64,000 nucleotides of DNA from Podospora pseudocomata (Eukaryota > Ascomycota > Sordariomycetes > Sordariales > Podosporaceae), in assembly GCF_035222375.1 (NCBI RefSeq), contig NC_085891.1, positions 620,001 to 684,000 of the forward strand, given 5' to 3'. How positions within the stretch are numbered: the stretch's first letter is position 1; the number at the start of each line of letters is the position of its first letter. Under the pieces are notes generated by a model that saw only the letters and a list, made by a program, of their open reading frames with translations, did no database searches and was not told the DNA's origin. This document shows, piece after piece, positions 11,762 through 22,251 of the stretch. The translations under genes and the position numbers were made by a program.

Positions 11762-13111
11762 TCACGCCTCGGAGCAACGCCCCAACCCCTTCAACAGCTC
11801 CCCAGCACGCACATCAACCCCCCCCGCTCCCTTATCCTCCACCCCAAAAGCCAGAAACACCACATCGTCCGAGTAGGCGTGGTACTTGTTACCATGCTCC
11901 TTCCAGGCCATGGACGTGACATAAAACATGTCTGTCCTCCTCCGTCCCTCGTCACGTCCCCGGCCGTGGATCCAAATCGGCTTCTTGGACATGGCGTACA
12001 TCTCAAAGGGAGCCCGCTGGTGAAAGAGAACGACGTACGGCTCGTACTCGCTATGCCAGCTGTAGTACGTCTTGTGCTGGATGATCGTCATGATGAACGT
12101 GTTGGAGTCGTCGGGCTTGCAGTTCTCGTCGGACCGCTGGCAGAGCGTGACCTTGAGCGAGTTGGTGGCCTGATGGATGGACTCGAGCTCGGGTGCCAGC
12201 TTGGGCATGTAGCGCGCCATGCACTTCTTGTCGTAGCTCGCGGCTTTGGGTGCGAGGTCCGATCCGATCACGGCTCCTTTGCCGTCGACGGCGCCGAAGG
12301 AACGCGAGGGGTACATGTCGTAGTGGATGTACATGTTGTCGTCCTTGTCCCAGAACGCAAAAAAGTTCTTCTCGAGGATGCCGTACGGGGGTGGCCTCTG
12401 AAGCTCTGTTCCGTACTCAAAGTCATCCTGGACGAGTGGCTCGGCAGGCCAGTCGACGAGAGTTCGGAAATCCTGAATCCATTGGCCAAAGCAGGTAAAG
12501 GCACTGTTGGACCCATAGATGGTGTACGGCTTCGTCGGCCCGTAAAAGGCGCGCGCATCGTGAGGGCCCTGGTTCAAGTTGAGCGGCGCGTACTTGCCAG
12601 TGCACTTGTCGCCTGTGGTCGGTTCAATAGGTAGCGGCTTTGGCTCGCCGACACACGTCAGGATGTCTCCCGAAAACTTGGCGTCGCAACCCATCTCGAG
12701 GGCAATGAAGCCCTTTCCTTCGGCCTGGTGATCGGTCCATTTCTGGCCCATGAGCATCCAGGTATCATTTTGTGTAGGGTGTGGGAGGATGTTGGGGTTG
12801 AAGACGGGGACATGGCCGAACTTGATCTCGAAGTACTTCTTGTCAGTCGTCGACGCCGAGAAGATCCTGTGCCAAGCGGCCGTCGGCGCGAGGGGATTCG
12901 GACGGTCGTAGCTACCGACGTCCGGTTTCTGTTTCTTGTCCTCCTCACTGTCAGTTGTGGCCGGGCCGGAGCCAAGAGGCCTGCCGAGAAACTCGCCGAC
13001 TCGGCCTCGGAGGTAGTCGGGCTGCGTGTGCCATAATCCAACGGTAACGAAAAGCAGTGCGACCACGGGGCAGAGCAACAGCACCAGTCGCTTGAGATCC
13101 CTGACGATCAT
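11762..13111 (-). CDS. Type II membrane protein, putative sugar-active beta-propeller enzyme
   Basis: One exon, 449 residues. The start is the ATG at 13111 (MIVRDLKRLVLLLCPVV); the upstream in-frame extension has no ATG. Residues about 8-27 are a signal anchor, so the bulk would face the Golgi lumen or outside. The lumenal part has motifs that recur in propeller-fold carbohydrate enzymes: FNPNILPHPTQNDTW near 110, GPHDARAF near 185, YGSNSAFTCFGQWIQDFR near 205, and FFAFWDKDDNMYIHYDMYP near 255. The layout recalls fungal beta-mannosyltransferases (GT91) and GH130/GH43-type propellers. I cannot prove the family, so the activity is inferred. It lies among genes for UDP-glucuronate synthesis, O-acyl transfer and GT32 mannosyl transfer. 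An AT-rich run sits directly upstream of the start. Confidence 0.6.
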   Translation of the reverse strand: MIVRDLKRLVLLLCPVVALLFVTVGLWHTQPDYLRGRVGEFLGRPLGSGPATTDSEEDKKQKPDVGSYDRPNPLAPTAAWHRIFSASTTDKKYFEIKFGHVPVFNPNILPHPTQNDTWMLMGQKWTDHQAEGKGFIALEMGCDAKFSGDILTCVGEPKPLPIEPTTGDKCTGKYAPLNLNQGPHDARAFYGPTKPYTIYGSNSAFTCFGQWIQDFRTLVDWPAEPLVQDDFEYGTELQRPPPYGILEKNFFAFWDKDDNMYIHYDMYPSRSFGAVDGKGAVIGSDLAPKAASYDKKCMARYMPKLAPELESIHQATNSLKVTLCQRSDENCKPDDSNTFIMTIIQHKTYYSWHSEYEPYVVLFHQRAPFEMYAMSKKPIWIHGRGRDEGRRRTDMFYVTSMAWKEHGNKYHAYSDDVVFLAFGVEDKGAGGVDVRAGELLKGLGRCSEA

Positions 13112-14149
13112 GATATATATAAAAAATACCAGCAAAACGAGCGACGGGTAAAGACAGACAAAGATAAAATGCCGATAAAGATGAGGACAGCAAACAAAAG
13201 GAGAGAACTTGGGGTCGACAGGGAAAAGGCACAGTCAGCCAGATAATATCACCCAAATCCCTCCCCTTTGCATCAAACCGAACCCACTTCTTTTTGCCCG
13301 CCCCCAAATCGCAATCGATAAAAAGAGAAAGCCGCGGGTGCTGAGTGCACGCATTCAGCCAGCCACCAAAGCTGTTTCCCGAGCCAGCAAATGATTCAAC
13401 GACGTTTGCAGCTTAACTATCAGCCGACAGACGTGTTCGCGCTGTCATCTGTCAAAGTGTTCTAGAACACATCCGCCGGGCTAGGACACCCCTTGTCGAT
13501 GATGATAACGTGTAGTGGCGCATTCAGTTCGTAATCAAGAGACGCCCGTTCGCTGTTGCGCTCAACCGAGTTCCTCTCCCTCAGACGTGAAGCTTTTCTC
13601 CAACTTCATGGTGAAGCGAACGACATGTGAAGGGCAAACCACTGCCCGTATTCGGTCCAGAGATCAGTTCCCGGCGCGAAACCGCTTGCGATTCTCCTGG
13701 AACTTCAGGTTTTTCTCTTTTTGGCGGGAATGTGTGTCGCTGGTTTCGGTTGGTTGGTTCGAACACAAGTCCCGGGCGTGAGATCCCTGTCAGGTCCTGG
13801 GTGGGGTGCGCTGATTAAGCTTTTGTGCTCTGTTCAGGGGCCAGCCTCTCCGCGTTCTCTTCAGTCTCTCGGCGCGCAACGCGCACCTTTTTGACGTCAT
13901 GTTCTGGCAACAGCCCTGAGCTCACTTGGGCAAGAAGCATACCACTTTAGTGCCTCAAAGATGAAATATTCAGTGTCTCCTCTATGGATTGTATATGAAC
14001 CTGCCGTGTATGTATATGTCTTCGCCTCTCCATGGCCATCAATATGCTGTCAAAAGAAATTTTACAATAATTCCTCATCCAAAAAAAACTTGCCATCCAA
14101 AGAGCAATACGGGTATCCAAGGCGTTGACGAAGCGTGGTCCTCGGTTAT
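13112..14149. other. Intergenic, no gene recognised
   Basis: About 1 kb lies between the start of one minus-strand gene and the end of the next, so it should contain the promoter of the former. No coding or RNA feature is seen. Confidence 0.5.
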
Positions 14150-15622
14150 TTACTCCGGTAACTTTGTTGGTTTGGTTGCCGTCGTAGTAGACTTGTACAG
14201 CCACTGCGGGAACCTGACGCTGGGTTCGTCAAACATCCTTGTGACAATCTCGGCGAGCCATAATGTCAGCGGTAAGAGGATGATGTGTGGCGCCAGAAAG
14301 CTCAGCTCCATCCCCATGGGTCCCGTCTTGGGAAGCTCCCAGATGTTGACCCACTGAGGAAGGTTCTTCACTCGGTGCTCCTCCCACCACCCAACTGCCG
14401 CGTAGAGCCGATCTCCCACCGTCCAGATCACCGGGCCGTGGACGAGATAGAAAGCAAACGATATCCTCCCCATGTGCTGACAGAACCGTGTCTCAAAGAA
14501 ACGCTTGACCCATCCGATGTGTGGGATGGCAGCCACCAGCATGACGGCTGCAAAGAAGAGGAAAAACCACTTGACGTCGTAGATGGACTGCGACTTGAGG
14601 AATGACAAGTAGTACCACCCCGGGTTCTTTCTCAACTCCTTCACATCCGCGCTGTGAGCCGGGATGCCCCCAAGCCACATGGCGATGAAGAAGCAGTGGT
14701 ACATGATGATCATCTTGTACGGTCGGAGTCGCTCAAAAAAGGCCGGGAGCTCGTTCTTGCTGGCGAGTTGTTCGACGTCGCTGATGAACATGCCCGCAAC
14801 AAAAAGGGCACAGTACCACCCATCCACGATGAACATGAAGTACCCCATCAGCCCGATTTGCAGCCACAGCCGCGCGTTTCGTGTGCACCTCGCAAAGGCA
14901 AGCGCCGCCGTGTACACGACGATGGACCCTTTCATCTCGACAGGGATGGACCAGAGGTGGAAGTTGTAAGACAAGATCTCAGCTCTGGTGTGGAAGATGA
15001 AGGTGAAGTTTTTGACCTCACAGTACCACCCCCAGATCTCAGCGCCCAACGAGGACGCCCTCTTCAGAGGTAAAACCCAGATGTTGAAGACGTAGGTAAA
15101 AACCATGTAAATAAACGTTGTGGTGATTAATGGGATGTAGAGCCGCAGCCATCGCCGAAACAACGCGGATCCCAAATTGTCAGCAAGCTTTGCCTGGTCG
15201 CCTGATTGGATCAAGCTCATGGGCTTCATCGAGAGGACATATCCCGAGATGACGAAGAAGGTAGCCACGGCAAAGTGGCCGCCGTGGAAAAGGATGCGGA
15301 CGAAGGGCAAGGCTGCGAAGTAGCAGTAGCCATCGTAGCAAAACGAGGACTCGAAGAACAGCCTCTGATCGGGCACGTGAGCCCAGAGTTGGTGGTGGTG
15401 AATGTAAACGAGAAAAGCGGCAAAGCCCCTAAGGCCATCGAGATATGCCGTCGGTCGTAGTTTGTCTGATTGTCCATGTGTCCTCGGCCATGGGCTGAGA
15501 AGTCGCCATATCTTGTTGACCCGTAGGGAAGCCAGCATCGATATCACGGCCGAGAGTGGGCCTGATGAGGCGTACTGATGCTTCCCCTGTCTGGACTCCA
15601 GCTCAATCACGTCGCTGGGCAT
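14150..15622 (-). CDS. Acyltransferase family 3 membrane protein (O-acyltransferase)
   Basis: A single exon of 490 residues. The family (PF01757) transfers acetyl or other acyl groups to sugars or lipids at a membrane. Hallmarks are RPTAYLDGLRGFAAFLVYIH near 56-75, with the His cluster used by the family, then FFVISGYVLSMKP, FRRWLRLYIPL, a SYNFHLWSIPVEMKGS segment and the late GRISFAFYLVHGPV helix. Roughly ten hydrophobic segments are visible. The start ATG at 15622 precedes a short polar N-tail. The gene is divergent from the GT32 gene and next to the type II membrane sugar-enzyme candidate, which fits acylation of a surface polysaccharide. Fungal members are numerous and few have known substrates. 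Confidence 0.85.
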   Translation of the reverse strand: MPSDVIELESRQGKHQYASSGPLSAVISMLASLRVNKIWRLLSPWPRTHGQSDKLRPTAYLDGLRGFAAFLVYIHHHQLWAHVPDQRLFFESSFCYDGYCYFAALPFVRILFHGGHFAVATFFVISGYVLSMKPMSLIQSGDQAKLADNLGSALFRRWLRLYIPLITTTFIYMVFTYVFNIWVLPLKRASSLGAEIWGWYCEVKNFTFIFHTRAEILSYNFHLWSIPVEMKGSIVVYTAALAFARCTRNARLWLQIGLMGYFMFIVDGWYCALFVAGMFISDVEQLASKNELPAFFERLRPYKMIIMYHCFFIAMWLGGIPAHSADVKELRKNPGWYYLSFLKSQSIYDVKWFFLFFAAVMLVAAIPHIGWVKRFFETRFCQHMGRISFAFYLVHGPVIWTVGDRLYAAVGWWEEHRVKNLPQWVNIWELPKTGPMGMELSFLAPHIILLPLTLWLAEIVTRMFDEPSVRFPQWLYKSTTTATKPTKLPE

Positions 15623-17297
15623 CGTGGGCGACGGTGGTTGAGCGGAATCATGAAATGAAAGTTTCTCTCTGGGGAGTGGCTGGAACCCTCGTGACTGTCG
15701 TCGTCGTTGATGAGTTGCCGTTGCAAAAAGGTTGGAATTTGTGAAAAGGGGGCTTTATCGCTGCTGACGGTTTGTTGTGCCCAGAACACTCAATGCAACC
15801 CTGGCTTCAAGGGAGGTGATTGGACGTTTGCGTCCACACCCAAGCAAGGTCTTGGAAGGATCAGATTCAGGGCCAGGTTTCTCCAGCTTTAATCGCCACG
15901 GCTGGCCTGATGCGACAAGAGAATGCCGTGTCTCCAGAGGGAAGGGCCGCGTGAGGATGGATAAGACAACATCGCGACAGTTTAAAAAGAGCCTGGACGC
16001 GTTGAAAACATCTGTTTGTGGAGGTCGAGATTGAGCTGTGGGGAGCCAAGACATCAAAAGCGAGCACGGCAAGGTGGGAGTTACATAATCAGTGAATACT
16101 TTCTCCCTAGACCGCATTCCTACATCGCACTTTACACCGGGCAATTTGCATGAGAAGCATTCGCATTCCCTCCCCTCCTGTAATTTACGTCGCTGAAGAT
16201 TATCGCTTTGAACTAACAGTTGAGCATTTTCACTTTTCGACTCGTCCTCTGACTACAGACAACAGCAGAGGACCGGGGTAGGAGCGGAGCAAGCCGCCAT
16301 CGCGGGGGCACTCCTTGCTTTCCCCATACTCTTGGCAATGTTGCGCCGAGAAGAGCACAAGGTCTGATATCCACCTCGACATGATGCTATTCTCTGATAT
16401 CAGGCTGTCAGATAGCTACGGTTTATGATATCACTATGCTAATCGTTCTCTACACTACAGGAATGCCCTAGTTTGAGCTTTCATTGTGCCTGTTCGGTAT
16501 GGATGTGTTCGCTACCTCCAAAAACAAGTGCGGAGGCATCTTCACATGCTGGCTGAAGGCCATCTCAAGTCCCGCGGCTCAATCCAAACTGGAACCAGCT
16601 CCGCGCCCACCATGCAGGTGATGGCGCCTCCCCATCGATCTCAACTGCTGGGGAAGCGGAGAAATCGAGGGGAAAAGACAACCAAGACAAGCTCAACGGC
16701 AGCACCAGTGCAACCCTCATGCATCATCATCCTTGCCGGCCCACCTGCCACTTTCTGGTAGAGATCGCTGTGCGGTACCTTGTGCCTTCCAGCCTGGGAG
16801 GCTGAAGCATCGTCACTGGCCACGGCAGCATGGGAGATGGAGATGGCCCTCACCATGGCGCCTCTCCGCACTGAGACAGTCCTTGAATCTCCACCACCCC
16901 TGCCAGTAGTTCCTGCGCCGGTCCTCTGAGCCAGGGTGTCGCTCTTATAAGCCAACCTCTAGGATTGGCCAGAGAGACGATCAGAGATGGACTGCCTCCA
17001 GCAACTGGACCTGATCACATCCTGTTCCTTGGACAGACCCCGGCACTACACCTTCTCTCCCCGCCGTGACATTCAGCCATGTGCGGGCAGCCTGCTGGAG
17101 CACGCCCCCCAGATTCTAGTACTCCTCGGCAAAGCTTGTGACCGACCTGGCAGCCCGCGCCCCCTTTGATATCCTGTTATTATTCGTCCGTCTCCCCTCT
17201 CCAAACCTGACCTCCATGCGTCGTCCGGTACCTGTCAAGTAGGCCAAGACGTTGTAAAGACCGTCTTGACAGCGCAAACCACTCACCAGAGCCGCCC
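15623..17297. other. Divergent intergenic region, acyltransferase / GT32
   Basis: A 1.7 kb spacer between divergent starts, presumably carrying both promoters. No gene is recognised. Repeated GATATC/TGATATC words occur near 16.36-16.43 kb. Confidence 0.5.
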
Positions 17298-18881
17298 ATG
17301 ATGAAGTGGAGGCCAGCCAGGTTGAGCTCGCCGCTCTCACCACTCCTGCCAACAACCCCCTTGGCCTCTCCGACTCTGAGCGTTCCCTCCAAACTCCGAA
17401 ACCGGATTCCCTCGCAGATGAGGAGGACCTTCCCGGCCTACATCCTCATCGTCACCCTTCTCATCCTCCTCTTCAAAGCCGAAGTCTTTCCCTCCCAGCC
17501 AGCACCAGTCGGCTCCTCCTCCTCCGCCATCACGAGGAGAAGCCACCTGCAGAAACCCCTCGGGAGCAGCAGCTCCTCTCACCACCAGTCACCGCAACAA
17601 GCCGGCGACTTCCCCAAGAAGATCTGGCAAACCTGGAAGGTCGACCCGTACAACTTTGCCAAGCGGGACAAGAACACGGCCCGGACGTGGACGAGCAAGA
17701 ACCCGGGGTACCGCTACGAGGTGCTCACCGACCACAACGACCTCCTCTATGTCGAGTCCAAGTACGGGTCCGGGCCCGGCGGTCTCGACCGTCCAGACAT
17801 TGTCGAGTTTTACAAGACGGTCACGGCGCAGATCATTAAGGCGGACTTGCTGAGGTATATGATTATGTATGCCGACGGGGGGATTTATGCGGATATTGAT
17901 GTCGAGGCGCTGAAGCCGGCCGAGCGGTTCATTCCCACGAGGTATAATGTCACCGATATCGACATGGTGATTGGGGTGGAGATTGACCAGCCCGAGTTCA
18001 AAAAGCATGAGATTCTGGGGGGGAAGTGCATGTCGTTTTGTCAGTGGACGTTTATGTGCAGGCCTGGGTTGCCGGTGATGCTGAAGCTGATTGAGAACAT
18101 CATGAGCTGGTTGGAGGAGCTGGCTAAGCAGCAGAATGTGAGTAGTGTTGGGGAGGTGGAGTTGGCGTTTGATGAGGTGATTAGCGGGACGGGACCGTCG
18201 GCGTTCACGGGGGCGATTTTGGAGGATATGAATTCCAAGAGGAAGGGGAAGGGCGGGCAGAAGATTACGTGGGACAATACTTTTCATAATTTGGACGAGT
18301 CGAAGCTGGTGGAGAGGGTGTTGGTGCTGGATGTGGAAAAGTTTGCGGCTGGTCAGGGGCATTCGAACAGTGGGAATCATGACGCGAGGGGGGCGCTGGT
18401 GAAGCATCATTATCATGCGAGCAACTGGCCAAGCAAGCACCCGAGGTTCAAGCACCCGGCGTATGGGGAGGTGGAGAGGTGTAATTGGGACGCCGAGTGT
18501 GTGAGGAAGTGGGATGAGGATGTCGCCCAGTGGGATGGCCTCTCGGAGAAGCAGAAGAAGAAGATTTTGGACCGGAAGCAGAAGGAGTATGAGCTGGAGA
18601 TGGAGAGGTTGAAAAAGGAAAAGGAACAGGCCGAGGCGCTAGAGAGGCTGGGACGGGCGGAGAGGGAGAGGAAGAAGCGTGAGGAGGAGGAGAGGCTCAG
18701 GAAGAAGGAGAGGATGGAGGAGGTTTATCGGAAGGCGGTGGAGGAAGACAAGAAGAAGAAGAATCAACAGATCTTGCTGGAGGCTGCTGGGCTAGGACAT
18801 AAGGAGTCGACGCCGCCTGGGCCTGGGTTTGTTGCTCCGGCTCCATTACCTGGACCTGGTGTGTTTCCGCCTGCATTATGA
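17298..18881 (+). CDS. GT32 alpha-mannosyltransferase-like protein (Och1/Hoc1 type) with coiled-coil tail
   Basis: A single exon of 527 residues. The better start may be the second ATG at 17418 (MRRTFPAYIL), which puts the membrane anchor (about 45-60) right at the N-terminus as in type II Golgi transferases. The GT32 core contains PKKIWQTWKVD (106-116), a KADLLRYMIMYADGGIYADID block and the DXD metal-binding motif D199-I-D201. GT32 enzymes such as Och1 and Hoc1 extend mannan or related glycans in the Golgi. From about residue 405 to 500 the protein changes to a strongly charged Lys/Glu/Arg coiled coil, then ends in a Pro/Gly-rich tail. Ordinary Och1 homologues lack such a tail. It is divergent from the acyltransferase gene. 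Confidence 0.85.
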   Translation: MMKWRPARLSSPLSPLLPTTPLASPTLSVPSKLRNRIPSQMRRTFPAYILIVTLLILLFKAEVFPSQPAPVGSSSSAITRRSHLQKPLGSSSSSHHQSPQQAGDFPKKIWQTWKVDPYNFAKRDKNTARTWTSKNPGYRYEVLTDHNDLLYVESKYGSGPGGLDRPDIVEFYKTVTAQIIKADLLRYMIMYADGGIYADIDVEALKPAERFIPTRYNVTDIDMVIGVEIDQPEFKKHEILGGKCMSFCQWTFMCRPGLPVMLKLIENIMSWLEELAKQQNVSSVGEVELAFDEVISGTGPSAFTGAILEDMNSKRKGKGGQKITWDNTFHNLDESKLVERVLVLDVEKFAAGQGHSNSGNHDARGALVKHHYHASNWPSKHPRFKHPAYGEVERCNWDAECVRKWDEDVAQWDGLSEKQKKKILDRKQKEYELEMERLKKEKEQAEALERLGRAERERKKREEEERLRKKERMEEVYRKAVEEDKKKKNQQILLEAAGLGHKESTPPGPGFVAPAPLPGPGVFPPAL

Positions 18882-19333
18882 TGAAGCGATGGCGAGGGGT
18901 GTTGGGATATTGAGCGAGTTAGACTGGATTTTATGGCAGCAAACAATAATGTATTAAGATGATTCCCAATGGCGTTTGTGTGACTGTGGGTGATGATGTC
19001 TGCTCCAATCAGGGTGTCCATCTTCACACTCTCTTTGACGGGTAACTGCAGGCCAATGAGGGACAGGGGCTGGTTGCCCCTCTTTTGGTAAGCGCGCACT
19101 GGGACATCCCTTGCGACTCAGGTGCACGGATCAGCCTGAATCAGGCACCAAACCGCCCGCCGCCGAGAGTGGAGCGGCGCCACCCCAACCTTAATAATTT
19201 CCCCCCAGATTCCAGCCATCAATTCCCCCACACACAACATCAGACACGACACATTCCACATCCACCTTCAAAGGGCTGGCTGTGTGGGAACAGAGAGACA
19301 CACAGACATCATCGTCCGATACAACCCTGCAAC
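18882..19333. other. Short intergenic region
   Basis: This contains the GT32 3' end and the CA-rich 5' leader of the zinc-finger gene. Nothing else is recognised. Confidence 0.5.
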
Positions 19334-20929
19334 ATGAACAACCGCAACGTCTATCACACCTATGATCCGGCGGTCGACGGGGATGAGACAGATGGCTTTG
19401 TTACTGCCTACCGAGAGTGGGAAGAGTCCGCTCATCGCCATAACGCTATAAGCCAGGACTTCGCCAAACAGTTCCAGACCCTGTGGCAAAAGTGCCGCGA
19501 GCTCGAAACAGAATGCCTGGAGCAAAAGAAAACAGTCAAGCTCTGGCAGCAGGAGGGTCGGAAGATGGAGCGTGAACTCAACTATTACAAGTCTGCTGCT
19601 GTAAGGATGGAACCTCACCCTCCGCCCCTCATCCACAGGCTGACCCCAGGACCCCTAGGAAAATGCTGGCTTTGCCTTTGTTATTATTGATGGTGACGGC
19701 GCCGTCTTTGACGAAGAGTTAATTGCCCTTGGCGAGGAAGGCGGTAAAAAGGCTGCCCATGAGCTACACAGGCACCTTAGGGAATATATGCAGGAGGAAT
19801 GCGAACTGCACAACCTTGACAATATATTTGTTCACGTCGTCCTTAACGCCCAAGGCCTTTCCAGCGCTCTCGTTCAGTCAGGCACCCTGCCAACCGGTGA
19901 CTACGCCGCCGTGACCAAGTTTGGCCGTGGCTTCTGTCGCGCCCAGCCCCTCTTCTCCTTCACTGATGTTGGCGGTGGCAAGGAGCAGGCCGACCACAAA
20001 GTTCGCAAGCTATTCGAAATGATGGAGAAGAACATCCAATGCAAGTTCCTTGCTCTGGCCGGCTGCCACGATAACGGATACGCTACCTTCTTGGAGTCGT
20101 ACCGCAATAATCCCAAGATTCGCCTTCTCGAGACCACCCCGGCCGCGGCTGACTTTCGGAACTGTCACTTTGATCGTTTCTCTATTCCAACTGTCTTCCG
20201 CTCCGAAGCTGTCCCCAGCAAGCCCGGCTCATCCAGGCCTGTCACCAACAAGCTGGCTACCGTCACCACCCAGGCTATGATGAATTCTCCCAGTCCTAAG
20301 CCTCCTTCTCCCGCCTTGACGACCGCCTTCAGGCCCAAGCCTGCCGAGGCCACCAGCAATGGAGGCAACAGTTATGCGGCTATTGGCAAGGCGGCTCCTA
20401 GTCAGACGTTCAGCATTGTGCCCAGCAAGAAGAAAAATACTCAACAGGCTTTTATACTGTTTAATAGGGATGACGAGCGTGTCGATGCCCCTCTTCCCAA
20501 GGCCGACCAGGGGGTCGTTAAGAGAATGGAGGAGCAAGCCAAGGCAATCGGGGCCAACTTTTGTAACAGATACCACCTCTCGCCGAATGGCACGGGTTGT
20601 AAAGCTGGCGACAACTGCAGTTACTACCACTCCGAGACCAAGCTCAGCAAGCAGGAGATATTGGCCCTGAAGCACAAGACCAGGAAAATTGTCTGTAATA
20701 ACGGTAGCATCTGCGACGACTTTTCTTGCAACCTAGGGCACCATTGCCAAAGCCCGGTCGGTTGTTACTTTGGCTCCGAGTGTCGATTCTTCAAATTCCA
20801 CGGCATGGACATTGTGAGTCTTTTGGTGTCTTTAGGTGCTATTTTTGTCGTGGCATTTTTGCTAACAGCATGCAGACTCCGACCCTTAAGGTCTATGAGG
20901 ACGGCACAAGAGAGGTCGTCTCTAACTAA
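19334..20929 (+). CDS. DUF7923 / CCCH zinc-finger protein
   Basis: Exons 19334-19600, 19659-20813 and 20876-20929 give 491 residues. The start MNNRNVYHTY is the ATG that joins the coiled-coil segment (about 20-88) to the next exon in frame. The central domain has FVIIDGDGAVFDEEL, KFGRGFCRAQPLFSFTDVG and ADHKVRKLFEMM, a pattern I know from fungal proteins annotated DUF7923. A Ser/Pro-rich linker follows. The C-terminus has Cys/His clusters, including CKAGDNCSYYH (the C-x5-C-x3-H part of a CCCH finger) and further CNNGSIC and GCYFGSECRFFKFH. CCCH fingers usually bind RNA. A role in RNA handling is likely but inferred; the DUF7923 domain has a nuclease-like look that I cannot verify. Confidence 0.85.
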
Positions 20930-21303
20930 CCACACCAGCCCCGCGGACCGAGCCTTGTTGGATTATAGTATTATTTATAAAGTATGACCGGATCCATGCT
21001 TGCTCTTGATGCGAAGCTGGCTGGCTATACGCGTTGGGAACTCAGGCCGTGGAGGCCCGATGCAGAGTTTGCAACAACTCAAAAGAATAATGCGTTGATA
21101 CAACGTCAAAGCGGCCTGATTCATGTTGGATTTCACAGCGGGATGTATGGTCAGCGCACTCAGTCTTTACTTTATGTAGACCCATCAACTCAATGATTTC
21201 TACTGAAAGGGACACCCTCTCGTGCCGTCACTTGTGAGATACCTTGTGGATTGGAGAAACAGTCCAATTGTCAACCAGGTTCGCGCTCCTTTGCTTCGTC
21301 CCT
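20930..21303. other. Convergent 3' spacer
   Basis: The 374 bp between the zinc-finger gene and the minus-strand hypothetical gene presumably hold both polyadenylation regions. An AT-rich stretch (TAGTATTATTTATAAAG) near 20.97 kb fits a 3' end signal. Confidence 0.5.
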
Positions 21304-22251
21304 CTAGCTCCCTCTCCTCTTTTTCTGACCCCTCCCAGACTTGTCCCTTCCCCTTCTTGGCCGCTTCGCCGACGTAGGTCCGCCACCTGGCGAGTCCCCC
21401 GCACCGTCGACCTGGGTCAGTTCGAGACTGATGTCTTCTTCCTCCTCCGCTTCCCCAGCATCTGTCCCTCCACCAACATTGCCGCCCGGTTCCGCGTCGT
21501 TCTCCACACCACCGCCAACCACAGAAACGCCCGGCTCGGCACCAACATCATCATCATTGTTATCATCATCGTCGTCCGATCGAAAGCCGTAGTGATCATC
21601 AGAGTCGTCATTGATGGTCATGTTGAAGGAGGGATCCTCGGGGTCATCCTCATCCTCTGTGTCGATGTGGTTTGCAGGATCGTCCAGCAGCCTCTCCGTA
21701 TTTCTGTCCTTTGCGTTTCCCAAGTACCTCCCCAAGATTATCTGAAAGGCCGTCCTTGCGTTGCCCGGCGCCTCCACCCTCTTCTCATTCAGCACGTGGT
21801 TGAAGAGCGTCGCGCAGGCCCAGAACCGGCCGACGTGTATGCCCGGGTTGTCCTGCCAGTCCCCTCTGGTGTTCCTCCCGATTATCTTGCTCACGTCGGG
21901 GTTGTTTTTGTGTTTCGACAAGCCCCTTACGAGCAATCCGGCCATGTAGCCCAGGCGCCTGCCGAGGACGGGGTGTTTGACGTATTCCTTTGCGGCTTTG
22001 ACGTTTGGGAGGTTGAAGATTTGGCCCTTGCCTGTGTTGCCCCATTTCGTGCCCTTTAGGCAGGGGAGCATGCAGTAGTGCCAGTGGTGCCGAGGGCTGG
22101 TTCTTTGCCTTTTTTTGATGTCGGCGTAGCAGGTTTGCTCGTGGGTTTTTCCTTGGATGGAGTCCTTGTCGGCGAGGTTTTGGCATTTGACGAAGTGGTC
22201 GAACTCATCATTGACCGGGTCGTCGGGGGGGCCGGTTGGATCTGCGGACAT
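21304..22251 (-). CDS. Acidic hypothetical protein with basic C-terminus
   Basis: One exon of 315 residues from the ATG at 22251 (MSADPTGPPDDPVNDEF); the frame is open further upstream but has no ATG. Residues 1-190 look ordered, with several Cys, Trp and His (QTCYADIKKRQR, HHWHYCMLPCLKG, GIHVGRFWACATLFNHVL). From about 200 the chain is highly acidic (DEDDPEDPS, a DDDDDNNDDD run), then Gly/Glu-rich. It ends in a basic segment (AKRPRRGRDKSGRGQKKRR) that could act as a nuclear localisation signal. I do not recognise the family. A charged bipartite protein of this kind may be nuclear. Confidence 0.6.
   Translation of the reverse strand: MSADPTGPPDDPVNDEFDHFVKCQNLADKDSIQGKTHEQTCYADIKKRQRTSPRHHWHYCMLPCLKGTKWGNTGKGQIFNLPNVKAAKEYVKHPVLGRRLGYMAGLLVRGLSKHKNNPDVSKIIGRNTRGDWQDNPGIHVGRFWACATLFNHVLNEKRVEAPGNARTAFQIILGRYLGNAKDRNTERLLDDPANHIDTEDEDDPEDPSFNMTINDDSDDHYGFRSDDDDDNNDDDVGAEPGVSVVGGGVENDAEPGGNVGGGTDAGEAEEEEDISLELTQVDGAGDSPGGGPTSAKRPRRGRDKSGRGQKKRRGS

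Noticed and set aside
11663-12634. 323-codon plus-strand frame opposite the type II membrane protein
   Set aside because: It covers the 3' half of the minus-strand gene and shows only Val/Leu-rich shadow composition.
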